Positions 22,478 to 32,991 of a stretch of DNA of 64,000 nt are shown here, one piece after another. A model generated the notes under the pieces. The model did no database searches, was not told the DNA's origin, and was given only the letters and a program-made list of their open reading frames with translations. The stretch's first letter is position 1. The number at the start of each line of letters is the position of its first letter. The position numbers and the translations under genes are program-made. The DNA is from Sporodiniella umbellata. Lineage: Eukaryota; Mucoromycota; Mucoromycetes; Mucorales; Rhizopodaceae. Location: contig JAIXMR010000040.1 of NCBI GenBank assembly GCA_025677835.1, forward strand, positions 1 through 64,000, written 5' to 3'.

Positions 22478-22798
22478 ATGCAAACAACAGAAACACATGG
22501 TTTGGCGGATGAGATTGCAAAGTCAATAATGACTCCAGGTTATACAGCAAAGAGTGTTATTCGAATCATGTTTTATGCTTTTTATGCTCTTTTTGCTACT
22601 TTGCTAAGCATGGTATTTATGACAGGAGGAAATCCACATGTCATTGCTCTTTTGCTCTTGGCTCTCTGTTTGTTTGTGACGATTCGATGGTAAAAAAGAC
22701 ATTACTGAAAATGGTTGCTTTAATGCTACAAACTTAGGTTCATAAGCGAACTGGAACAAAGCAAATTACAACAACAAGAGAAAGAAAAGAATAAATGA
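22478..22798 (+). CDS. PKR1: V-ATPase assembly factor Pkr1-like ER membrane protein
   Basis: Exons 22478-22689 and 22738-22798 give 90 residues. The N-terminus (ADEIAKSIMTPGYTAKSVIR) matches the Pkr1 pattern of a short amphipathic segment with TPG, then two membrane helices (IMFYAFYALFATLLSMVF and HVIALLLLALCLFVTIRW). A charged tail follows (FISELEQSKLQQQEKEKNK). Yeast Pkr1 resides in the ER and helps assemble the V0 sector of the vacuolar ATPase. Length and topology fit; the assignment is by pattern. Its stop lies 69 bp from the stop of the convergent MRC1-like gene. A run of 31 A precedes the start region. Confidence 0.75.
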
Positions 22799-22867
22799 AA
22801 ACAATAAGAATAGATTTCTGGGCTGTACAAAATTTTTAAATAGATTAACAATAGTTTTGGATTTCGG

Positions 22868-25092
22868 TTACTTTAAAGTGAACAGAGCAACATCTTCGTC
22901 TTCTTCGTCGTCTTCTTTTTCGACTTCCTCTATTTCTTTTGGTTTTGAAGAGTCTTGTTCCTCTTCTTCTTCCTCCTCCTCGTCATTGTCCATTAAATAA
23001 GCGTTTACCGAAGGGCCTTTCTCTTCTTTTTCTTCTTCTTCCTCTTTTCCTTTATCTTTCTCTTCCTCGTGCTCTTCTTCGCTGTCATCAAGCATAATGG
23101 TAGGTCCTTCCCGTGTAGCACGAGCGGCTCTTACAAACGCCTCTGTTCTTGGGTCCTTGGCTATTTCAAGGGTAGATGAATAAAAGCGTGTATGTTTTCC
23201 TTTTTACCTAAAGCCTCCAGGGCGCCACCATGTTCCTGTAGCATTTTACGTCGTTTCGCAGCGGCTGCTTTTCGGACAGCCAAAAGGTCGTTGTCGTCGT
23301 CAAACATGTCAATATCGTCAAACATAAAACCCTCTTCTAATGCCGCCTTTCTTTTACGCAGACCGCCACTGGTGATATCCTTCAAGAGTCTTTGTACCAT
23401 ATTTCGATCCGATTCTGCTTCTTGTTCACTACAAAACCACTGTGGTATCAATGGGCCGGTTGTTTTCCAAAAGGCTGTAGATACTTACTAAAACATGGCT
23501 CTTAAAGATCCATCGTCGATCTTTTCTGTATCTTCGTTATGTTCAACCAACACACCGTCCTGTTCATAATGATCCAGATCTTCTGTTTCTTCCATATCAG
23601 GTCCTCCTAAGCCAAAGTATTCGTCTTCTTCTTCAGATGCTTCCTCCATCACATAATCGGTCTTGGTCGGCGCGGTTCGGACGTTTGCCTTTTGAGGTAT
23701 GTCGTCTTCCGAGTCGCTTAGGATACGCTGTTTGGGAGATTCGGCCATCTTTTCGGGGGAACTCACAGGCATCTCCTCTTCTTCTTCTGAGTCACTCAAG
23801 ATACGCCTTTTAGGCTTCTGTACGAAGGGTGGCGTGTCTGGCTCAGTGACTGTATTTTCTAGCGATGTTTTTTTCATAGTGTCCAAAGATCGGTCCTCCT
23901 CCTCAAACAAAAACTCATCCTCGCTTTGGCCCTCTTCTTCTTTGGGCCCGTCACTGCCCTCTCGGTACGCTTCGTCCCCGCTATCTTCAAAATCCAAGGG
24001 GCCGTTCGGATGACGACTAAAGTGCTGTTCAACCTGTTGATTGATGAGTTGTGCCCTTCGCTCTTTTTCGATCCAACGCTGGGCGCGATCGGAAGCAGAG
24101 ACAAACTGACCTTTGGCTTTCGCGGCTTCCTCCAGACTCTTTTTGTACTCGCTTGTCTGTTGGTAGATACGTTTGACCAGATTCTGATTGAAATGACGGT
24201 GGTAGAGATCACCGTTTCGGATAGGCGAGGAGGTCAACATGGAAGGCAGCTTCCGGCGGTGTTCTTCAGGCGAGAGGTATTTGGGGTCATACACGATTTC
24301 GATATCGCTGTCCGATTCTGCTGGGTCCAGTTGGATAGTTTTCTCTGCTTCTGTCTGTGCTTTCTGTAGCGCCCGTTGATGTCGCCGCTGAACGAAAGCG
24401 TCGTAGGTTTTAAGGTGAAAGGTAGGTTTGATCTTGAGTTCGGTAGCTCGCAAGTTCCTCTCGCTTTCTCGGTACATCAGCAGCAGTTCTTTTTTCGATA
24501 GCGGGCGACGTTCCTCGTCTGATCCTTCAGAACTGTCCAGCAGCTCTGTGGTACGCATCAGTCGCTCTCCGTTCTCGTCCACCATTTCGCTTAACGACGT
24601 GCCTGCCTTGCGAGTCTTTCGGCCGGTCCGTTTTCTACTCGAACGCTTTTCCTCTTCATCCGGTGAATCTTCAAGATCCAGACCTTCCAGAGATGCCCGG
24701 ACATTCTTTTTCTCTTTGCCTTTCTCTTTCTCTCGACGTTTCATCTTTTTGATCTTCTTTTTCACAGGCTCTTCTTTCTTGCTAGCGATCTCTTTGGGTG
24801 CTTCGGGTGGAAACTGAGCATAGGGGTGATGGGATCCAGTGGCTGCTGGAACACTCAGGATCCTATCACGTTGTGAATCGCTGTCGGATTCATCGTCCAG
24901 AGCTGTGGGCATCTCATCTTCCATACGAAAACTACCCAATCTCAATAGATTCTTCAACTTGTCAGACACATTGTAATCGTCTAGAGCATCTTTCTCATTG
25001 CCGAAATTCGAACTGAAATCGTCTTCTGAATCTGAAATGCCGGTATAACTTAAACTGGAGGGTTCATGTCTTGTTTTGTCTTCACTATCCAT
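22868..25092 (-). CDS. MRC1: Mrc1/claspin-like replication checkpoint mediator
   Basis: Exons 25092-23489, 23428-23208 and 23160-22868 join in phase to 705 residues. The first in-frame ATG is at 25092. The protein is very acidic and Ser-rich with SQ/SD clusters (KRRILSDSEEEEE, KQRILSDSEDD) of the type phosphorylated by checkpoint kinases. The region DEYFGLGGPDMEETEDLDHYE, followed by VQRLLKDITSGGLRKRK, is the conserved Mrc1-like domain. Mrc1/claspin travels with the replisome, couples helicase and polymerase, and relays Mec1/ATR signals to the effector kinase. The C-terminus is an almost pure Glu/Asp tract. Shorter than yeast Mrc1 (about 1,100). Confidence 0.85.
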
Positions 25093-25340
25093 CGTCAAAG
25101 GTAGTTTTTCTTATTTCTTTAAAAAGCAAAACACACGGAAAAAAAAAAAAAAAAAATTAAAAAATAAAGTCGCGCCTTACTTGAACGATTTTTTTTTTTA
25201 TAAATCAAATCTTCAAGAAAAAACAAAAAAGAGAAAAGTTTTGACTTAAAGTGAGCTGTTTTTATTTAGCGTTATCTCCCCTCTTTATTAATATTGCTTT
25301 GTTTTTTTTTTTTTCGTTAGATCAGTTTTCCTGGGTCGAT
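25093..25340. other. Spacer MRC1 / RPS26
   Basis: Short AT-rich spacer with A17 near 25140 and T runs near 25190 and 25300; MRC1 promoter side. Confidence 0.5.
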
Positions 25341-25748
25341 TTAAGCCTTCTATGAATACAGATAAAAAGGGGGAGGGGAAGAGTTAGAGAGATGTTTTCT
25401 ATGAACCGTTGGTAGTTACCTTTTGGAATCTGAATCTAGGAGGAGGGAGTCTGTTACGACGGTCAACAGCAGAACGAACACGGACAACACGAGCGTGAAT
25501 AGCGCAAGAGATACAGTAGTGGAGCTTGACGTAAATCTTGGGGATAGCATATTCTACAGAGTGGGTGAGTTATAGGCCAAATGGGAGGGGGTGGAATTAC
25601 CTTCATAGATGGAGGCTTCTTGAAGATCACGAACAGCGGCAGTTTCTACCATGTTACGGATGGTGAAACGCTTGATGGCCTTATCCTAAAAGCGCATTCA
25701 AATAGAATTATACAAGTGGTGTCAAAGCAATTGTAGATGTGTATGGGT

Positions 25749-25789
<41 letters not shown>

Positions 25790-26120
25790 GGTGTGTAAAT
25801 GTAGATGATGTAGAGAGATGCATGTAAAAAAACCAAAAAAAAAAAAAGTGTGTGTGTGTCAATTGTCTTTGCATTTTTTCTTTTGTTTCAATTTAAAATC
25901 GAACCTTGGGAACGCAACGATAACAGTTGATACAACGGACAAACTTGTTGTGACCACGTCCGTGCTTGTTACGTCCATTGTTTCTTCTTTTACAAGTCTA
26001 ATTCCAAAGAAAACCAAAAAAAATAAAAAAAATCTCGAATGTTTAGTTTCATTTTGCTAAATCTGGGCTACTTCTTTTTGCTCTCTTTTGATGAGCGTGG
26101 CTGTTTGTATACTTTACCAT
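25341..26120 (-). CDS. RPS26: 40S ribosomal protein S26 (eS26)
   Basis: Five exons (26120-26118, 25997-25905, 25685-25601, 25553-25420, 25349-25341) give 107 residues. Family text is plain: [59 protein letters not shown], then [20 protein letters not shown] with the zinc CxxC pairs. The protein sits at the mRNA exit channel of the small subunit. The first coding exon is the bare ATG and the last is nine bases (KA and stop), so any caller that ignores micro-exons will miss both ends. An AT microsatellite lies in the intron 25686-25904. Confidence 0.95.
25752..25782. repeat. (AT)n microsatellite in an RPS26 intron
   Basis: About 15 AT dinucleotides flanked by a GT-rich stretch, inside the second RPS26 intron. 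Confidence 0.9.
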
Positions 26121-26823
26121 GATGGATGGATTGTACTATCTGAAAGGAGGGATTTTATGGGCTTGCTAATCTTTGACTCTATTTTGGCTTCTACACATGG
26201 TTCGTGTAGTTCAGTGAGCGTGTCCGGGCGGAATAGGCATGTTTGGGAAATTTTGTCCGGACCGTTCAGTATCGCCCTCTCTTAGCAAGGTGTTTCAAAG
26301 AGCGACGTAGGTAGCTCTGAGCAACTTTTATCCGTCGGTCGCCAGCTGTAGGAGGTCAAACAAGGCTTGTGTGGATAAAGTAAGCATTGTTCCACCCCTT
26401 CTTTTTTAGTCTGTCTTGGCAATTTGCTATTTATTTAGTCATAGGCTGTGTTACTTTGCTATAAGGGCTTTTTCTGCTGCTGTTGCTGCTGCTGCTTGAA
26501 TCATGTCGACATCATTTTGGCGCCCAGCTTTCTCGATGGCGACATGATAGGAAAAGCGTTGAAGGGGAGACCCGCTCTTACGGCATCTCTTCCCGTGTGG
26601 CGTAGGATGAGAGATACTCCGACCTGATAGGGTCCTGTTTGATACAAGGAAAAACCTTGTTGATGTAAAACAAGATTTTGGTGTAGGGGCACCTTTGAGG
26701 GAGGGAAGAAAGCTTACCAGTCAACGTTATTATTATCTGTCACACTGGTTTTTTGGGGCGATCAAATTAGATAGACCAAAAAAAAAAAAAAAAATACCTT
26801 TTTAAAGACAAATTTATCTTATT

Positions 26824-26831
26824 TGACGTAA
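26824..26831 (+). promoter_or_regulatory. CRE/ATF-like element upstream of GAD
   Basis: TGACGTAA, the core recognised by CREB/ATF-class bZIP factors, 15 bp upstream of a TATA box and 97 bp from the ATG. Seen in sequence; binding is inferred. Confidence 0.4.
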
Positions 26832-26846
26832 TGATTATAGAGCGCG

Positions 26847-26855
26847 TATAAAAAG
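26847..26855 (+). promoter_or_regulatory. TATA box upstream of GAD
   Basis: TATAAAAAG, 74 bp upstream of the GAD start codon; spacing is right for a fungal TATA promoter. Confidence 0.55.
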
Positions 26856-26920
26856 AAGGAATAAATAGCCACCAAAAAAGAAAAAAAAAGAAAAAACAAG
26901 ATAACCACTGAATACACGCC

Positions 26921-28676
26921 ATGGTCTTTTTATCCAACGCCATTTCCCAAGGTAAGTGAAGAGGTGTTTTTACGTATCTGACAAAGAGGTTCAGCCCGTA
27001 TCGATGAATCCCACAGCCAAGGTGAGCTTCATCATGAGGCTGTAGGCACTACTATCTACGGTACACATTGGGCTTCTGAGGACATCCCTCGATTTGAGCT
27101 GCCTGAAGAAGAGATGCCTTCGAATGTAGCCTATCGATTGATCAAAGACGATCTGGCTCTGGACGGTAACCCAGCGTTGAACTTGGCTACTTTTGTGACT
27201 ACCTATATGGAAGAAGAGGCCGAGAAGTTGATGGCCGAGAACCTTTCCAAGAACTTTATTGACTATGAAGAATATCCCCAGAGCGTGGAACTCTGTGTAA
27301 GTGACAAAATACAAGGCCTGGATCTAAACAAAGTGTGCCTATAGAATCGCTGTGTCAACATGATTGCCAGGATGTATCATGCACCGATGCATAGTGCAGA
27401 TGAAGAAGCCTTGGGCTGCTCTACTGTAGGTTCGTCAGAAGCCATTATTCTGGCTACTCTAGCTATGAAACGTCGCTGGCAAAACGAGCGCAAGGCCAAG
27501 GGTTTGCCTGCCGATAAGCCCAACCTTGTGTTGGGTTCCAACTGTCAGGTTGCCTGGCATAAGGCCATTGTGTATTTAGAAATCGAAGCGCGTGAGGTGG
27601 ACTGTACCGAGGCCTGTTTCTGCATGGATCCTCAAAAGGCAGCAGACCTCGTGGACGAAAACACAATTGGAGTCTGTGCCATTTTAGGATCTACCGTAAG
27701 TCAGCCTTTTTCTCACACACACACACACATATATATATATAGACTCCAACACTTTTTACTGTGTAGTACACGGGTCATTATGAAGACGTCAAGACCTTGA
27801 ATGCGCTTTTGGAAGAAAAGAACCAAGAGAATGGCTGGGATGTAGGCATTCATGTGGATGCTGCCAGGTAAAAAAAAAAAAAAAAAAAAAAAGAGAGAGA
27901 GAGAGAGAGATGGCTTCCATACTTAATCCAAGTACAGCGGTGGTTTTGTAGCTCCTTTCACTGTTCCCGAACTTGAGTGGGATTTCCGTTGTAGTCGAGT
28001 GGTTTCCATCAATGTTTCAGGTCACAAATATGGTATGACTTACGCAGGCGTAGGCTGGTGTATCTGGCGAAGTCCCGAGTACCTTCCCAAATCCCTGGTG
28101 TTCAACATCAACTATTTAGGCAGTGACCAAGCTTCATTTACTCTCAACTTCTCCAAAGGCGCGGCCCATGTTATTGCTCAATACTACGTCTTGATCCGTC
28201 TAGGCAAGAACGGCTTCCGAAAGATCATGGCCAACTTGACGGCCACCGCCGATCATCTGGCTGCCCGTCTTGAGGCCACCGGCCGTTTTGATATCATGAG
28301 CGAAGGGGAAGGCCGCGGTCTGCCTCTGGTTGCTTTCAAACTCAATAGCGAACACCATTTTGACGAATTCGATCTTTCCGCCAAATTACGTGAACGGGGC
28401 TGGATCGTGCCCGCCTATACCATGGCTCCCAAGGTGCAACACGTCAAGATGTTACGGGTCGTTGTACGTGAAGACTTTTCTCGTTCGCGTTGTGAACTCC
28501 TGGTCAAGGATATCATGGCCGCCGTACGCGCTCTCGAGAAATCCGATGAAATCTACATCAAACAAAGACGCCAACATGTCGAACAGAACGCTCAGAGCTC
28601 TATCTACAGTCATCCTAAGCCGGCTGACGGTCAAGAAAACAATGACAGTCCCAAAAAATCGCAAGGCATTTGTTAA
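26921..28676 (+). CDS. Glutamate decarboxylase
   Basis: Exons 26921-26951, 26995-27296, 27345-27695, 27767-27867 and 27938-28676 give 507 residues, in phase throughout. The PLP enzyme converts L-glutamate to GABA and CO2 in the cytosol. Family stretches: [71 protein letters not shown], and [18 protein letters not shown], with the PLP-binding lysine at about residue 292. [17 protein letters not shown] is also conserved. The last 40 residues are polar and less conserved. Intron 3 holds AC/AT repeats; intron 4 holds an A21 run followed by about nine GA units. TATA and CRE-like motifs precede the start. Confidence 0.97.
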
Positions 28677-28998
28677 TCAATAAATAGAAAATATCCCCTC
28701 ACAATGGTTATGCAACCAATACTCTTTTTAAAAAAAATTATTATTTATTTACACCTGCTATTTTTTTTTCTTTTTTTTTTTTTTTTTTTTCTTTTTTGAG
28801 GGGTTAAAAAAAAAGATGCACGGTTTGTTAAATAGACTTGAAGGGAATAATAATTATGTAAATGCATTTTTTTTTTTCTTTTTTTTTTCTGGGTGAGTAG
28901 AAAGGGAAAGATGTATAATATGCGTCAACATATGGCGAGACCAAAAAAAAAAAAAAAGTAAGGTGTGTAAGTGTGAGTGCGAGCGTATATAGTTGGGC

Positions 28999-29039
<41 letters not shown>

Positions 29040-29088
29040 GTGAGACAAGGCAAGATCTTTGTTTAGTGGAATGCAAATAGTGTAAGTC
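28677..29088. other. Convergent spacer GAD / bromodomain-kinase gene
   Basis: Low-complexity spacer: T-rich tract at 28760-28790, T/A runs around 28870 and 28943, and a GT microsatellite at 29003-29033. It likely holds both 3' UTRs. Confidence 0.6.
29003..29033. repeat. (GT)n microsatellite
   Basis: About 15 GT units in the convergent spacer, ending in TATATA. Confidence 0.9.
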
Positions 29089-32000
29089 TTAGTTAGGGAA
29101 TGTTTCGTTTTGGGTTTTTGGTCTTCCTCTTTTACTAGCTGCGTTAGTTTTCTTTCGAGGGCGTCTCTTTTCTTCCTCATTTTCCTCATCAAAACCATAA
29201 AACGTCTTTGCTCTACGCGTACTTCTTGTATCAGAAGAATACATCTTCCACTCACCCACAAGTCCTTCTCGGATCGACTCTTGGCCTATCCAATCTAATA
29301 TGTCCTTGGCCGTCTCACGATCCTGGGGTCTGGTTCTTAAACACTTTAGCAAGAGCTGCCGACTTAGCTCGCCATGGACCTCGCCTTCTAATGCGCGCTG
29401 AATTCGATAGTCGTCTTGTGCTACATACCGCAATCCTTGAAGATCTGTATCCAGAATGCCTCGCCAGGGTTCGGTGTCTGTAAATACTTTCCAGATCATC
29501 ACCCCGATGGAATACATGTCCTCAGATTGAGGATGGATCAACCATGGCAATACTTGATTATCAGACCGTGTTTTGGGTAATGTCTGGATAGATCTGTACA
29601 TGCGATAGCCGTGGTCTGGTTTGCCCTTGACCCAAGGTAGCGCCTCACACCAGTGATCGAGCTCTTCTTTTGTTTCCGGTACCACGTCGCCATCGTACTC
29701 CCATTCTGCTCTGGGTACATCCACAAACCAATTGCGAACATCCTGGGGCTGGCAAAATACCGCTTTACCAAAATCAATCAAATAAAGACAAACTTTTTCG
29801 CTTCCATCCTCCAGGAAATGTCCTTCTACTGTATTCACCATAATGTTGACCTCTGAAAGATCCCGATGGGCCAGTCCGGCTTCGTGAATCGTTTTCATAC
29901 ACACAAGCATTTGATAAATGGTGTCGTATTTTTGATAGGCTGAGAGTCGGTGATGGGAGTGAACGTGTGTATACTGCTTTAACGTGATTTGATATCTGAC
30001 AGAAAAAAAAAAAAATAAAGGAGGGGAAAGGGGTTGGCCTACAGCTCTCTTCTATCTATCTATACCTTTCTAAGGTCAAACCGGTGATGTCGCCTGTGTC
30101 GTTGTACAGTACTTCACGTACTTGTGCCATATGTGGCAAATTTCTCAGTTTCCTAGATGTAGAGTGTGATGAATAAACAGAAATGTATAGATCAACCCTA
30201 CATAAGACAAGCTACTTCAGTGATTCGCTGATACATTGTCATCTGTCGAAATACTTGCACTACGTTGTCTTGTACAAAGTAAACGCGTTTGAAAAACCCT
30301 TCAGAGTTAGGAAGGTTCCAGTGAATGTTTCCATGATCTGAAATATTCCTAACCGTAATTCCTTTGTTGGTACATACTATAAAAAAGAAGGAATGAGTAA
30401 AGCCTTTAAAGAAACAAAAACAAAACCAAAATCGTTACCACCCAAAAGCCGCTTCCAGACATCATGCGAAATTTCCTTCTGGCCCAAGTGTTGCAGATTC
30501 GACATTTCTTGTGGATAATCTTGTGCGGGCTTTTCTGGTTTGGGAGTAGCCTTTTCGTCGTCCGAGCCCTCGTCAACATCCATCGCTTCCTCTTCTTGTG
30601 TTTTTCTTCTCATTCGAGGGAATGTTTTGACTCGTTTCGTAGGCAAGGAGTCATCCAAGGGTTCTTCTTTTAATTCGGGTAAACTTAAAATCTGACGTAC
30701 GACACGTCTGAGTAATCGCTTGGTGGCCGAAGGTCCCCCTTTATCATCCAGCGCCATCTTAGCAGTAGCAAACATACGCTTAAAGTAATCACGCTCAATG
30801 GCTTCGTTCACCTCAAACACTTTCTGCTGAAGCACCTTGAGTGGACGGAGATGAATCCATGCCTTGGGTGCAAAATCCTCTGTACATTCGTTGATCAAGT
30901 CGATATCAAACAGGTCGCTGGCGGGGTAGGCCAAGACAAGGTCGGTCTCGATACGGATCATCTTGCTGGATTTGACTCGGTTGGCCTTGGTGTTGTAGAA
31001 AATGGCCAACACGCCTTGGGATCGGATCTGACGTAACAAGGTACGGTTTTTGGCAATATAGAAACGTGGTACACGAGAATGGTTACTGTTGGGATTCTGA
31101 ATCATCTGTTCAATCGCTTGGAAAAAGGGACCGTTGAGTTGCAGGTACAGAAGCTTTTCATCGGTCAATCCTACTGGCTTACGACCCTTGGGTTCTAGCG
31201 GAGAAAGCGCAGCAATCGCATAAACCGTGCTATTCTCTGAAAATACTTGCTCCAACGGTGGATAGGAAAAATCACTCTCTTCTGGGAGTGTATCCGATGG
31301 ATCGAACTTGAAGGTATGTGCGTTTCCTTGTTGTTGTTGCTGTTGGGGTGTGCTTTGTTGAGGTATTTGTCCCTGCTGCTGTTGTTGTTGCTGTTGCTGT
31401 TGTTGCTGTTGTTTTTTACTGGTGACGATTTTGATAGATAAGAAAGGTTTGATTTGGCCCTCTTTTTTTTTTTTTTTTTTTTTGGTTACCTTATTTGACG
31501 TTTGATATCCAATACGATTTTTTTAAACAGCTTTTCTAAATAGTCTGCATGTTTGGGGATAGTTCCTGCGTTACGATGAAAAGCTCTTGCGTTCTTCCAG
31601 ATGAGACCAATGTCCTTTTCGAATCTTGCAAATTTGGTATATTTCCCTGTCCATACGTTTTCTTCGATAGTATGTAAATCCATGGGTTCTTTTATTTCCT
31701 GGTGATAAACAAAGGCTGACGCAGGTACGGGTTGAATGAATGGCCAGCAATCGGGTGTAGACAAGAGCATGTTGATAATAAATCTGTAAAGTCTGAGAAA
31801 CAGTCGGGTGACGTTATGAGGTGGTTCATATTTGACTTTGCTCAGATCAATGCCGTCTAGTGCCAGATCTACAACTGACTTTTGCGGTGTTGCCGGTAGC
31901 TGTTGGTCGGTCAAGACGGTATGGATTACAATTTTTTTACTACGGAGCCCGGCAACAATCATCCTCTGAAGTGCAACAAGATCCCCATTCGATATCTGTG

Positions 32001-32701
32001 AACCCAGTGTACGCGAAACGTCCTTTTCTCCCGAAGTCCCTAAAACCATGGTTGTGATCAGCTGCATAGCGGCTGTGGGTAATACTTGCTGTGAATCTGT
32101 AGTGAGTGGACCGTCAATGTCTACCATTGGAAGTTCTTCTGGAGAAAGAAAGACACCCAGCGTTCGTAGGGTGGCCACTGTTAGGCGTCGGAGACTGCTC
32201 ACGTCCAGATCTGCTTTCATTGGATCCTTTGGGTCGTCATAAAAGGACGAGTCAACCTCCTGGCGTTTGAAATGAATACATAGCTGAGGTCGGGGCCGAA
32301 TCGGATGTCTCACAGGTATACGATAAGGCGAAGGGGGTGTCGTCTTTGTGAAGGAAGGTAAGGGCGGTGCCAGTTGTCTAAAAAGCATCGAAGATGATAA
32401 ATCTGTCATAGGTGGAAGTATCTGGCTGAAGGAAGGGTCTGGCATGGGTCGTGTGGGTAGCCCAGGTGTAAAATATCCATTTTGCGGAGCAGGCAGGATT
32501 CGAGGCTGTATGGCTTGGGGCCTTTCAAAGGGTATCTCTGCTTTTTCAAGGGTAGGCACATTCTCAGGCACAGACGAGGTCAGCTCTTCCTCCTTTTCAT
32601 TAAAAGCTCTTTCTAGTAAAAGGCCTTGCGTGGTTTCATTGCTGTGGCCGTTCTGAGCCTCTTCTTCTAAAAACATTTTAAGAGACAATGACTCTACACT
32701 T

Positions 32702-32742
<41 letters not shown>

Positions 32743-32991
32743 AGAAATGGATTTACCTTGTTGTTGCATGGCTATACTTTCAAGAAATAGCTTTTCTACC
32801 AAATCTTCGTCATCATGGTAATCCGGAGCAGTTGATTGCCCGTACTCATTAAAGGACTGGGAATTGTTATTATCATTAGTTGGTATCAAATTGTCCAAAG
32901 ACTGAAATCTCCACAGCAAATGCATGTTGTCTACAAAACCATTAACTCCAACAGGAGACTCGTTGTTTTCCCGTAAATTCCAATCCTCCAT
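29089..32991 (-). CDS. Bromodomain plus protein-kinase-fold fusion protein
   Basis: Six exons (32991-32757, 32693-31490, 31418-30439, 30376-30202, 30152-30066, 29995-29089) keep one frame and end at a stop: 1,195 residues. Residues about 369-479 are a bromodomain (VYHQEIKEPMDLHTIEENVW; DIGLIWKNARAF). A poly-Gln linker follows (about 483-505), then an unrecognised globular-looking region (about 540-700, FYIAKNRTLLRQIRSQGVLA) and an acidic, basic-patched linker. About 815-1110 is a kinase fold: helix-C Glu in TEVACLMKL, catalytic loop HRDLSEVNIMV (about 937), YLIDFGKAVF, and W-rich C-lobe. The position of the beta-3 Lys reads Gln (NVVQVFRQ). The bromodomain and kinase halves share an intron (31489-31419), and the downstream half has no ATG of its own. 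Likely nuclear; function unknown. Confidence 0.8.
32704..32741 (+). repeat. 38-nt A tract (T tract on the coding strand) in intron 1 of the bromodomain-kinase gene
   Basis: On the coding strand it is a run of 38 T immediately 5' of the acceptor GCAAGTGTAG, so it forms the polypyrimidine tract. Read through, it would code poly-Phe. Confidence 0.9.

Larger units (their letters stand above)
26121..26920. other. Divergent promoter region RPS26 / glutamate decarboxylase
   Basis: About 800 bp between two divergent starts. On the minus strand, 26760-26450 is open in two frames, one ending in a CAG-coded alanine-rich helix (MIQAAAATAAEKALIAK); no ATG reaches it and I do not recognise it. An A19 run lies near 26778. 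TATA and CRE-like sites for the GAD gene are listed separately. Confidence 0.5.

Noticed and set aside
21186..22498. Several hydrophobic or Lys-rich frames
   Set aside because: They are translations of A/T homopolymers and AAT/AC microsatellites, with runs of Phe, Tyr or Lys and no homology.
29089..32991. Three separate genes: bromodomain protein, middle protein, kinase
   Set aside because: The downstream parts lack start codons, and GT-AG introns with matching phase join all six exons into one frame ending in a stop.
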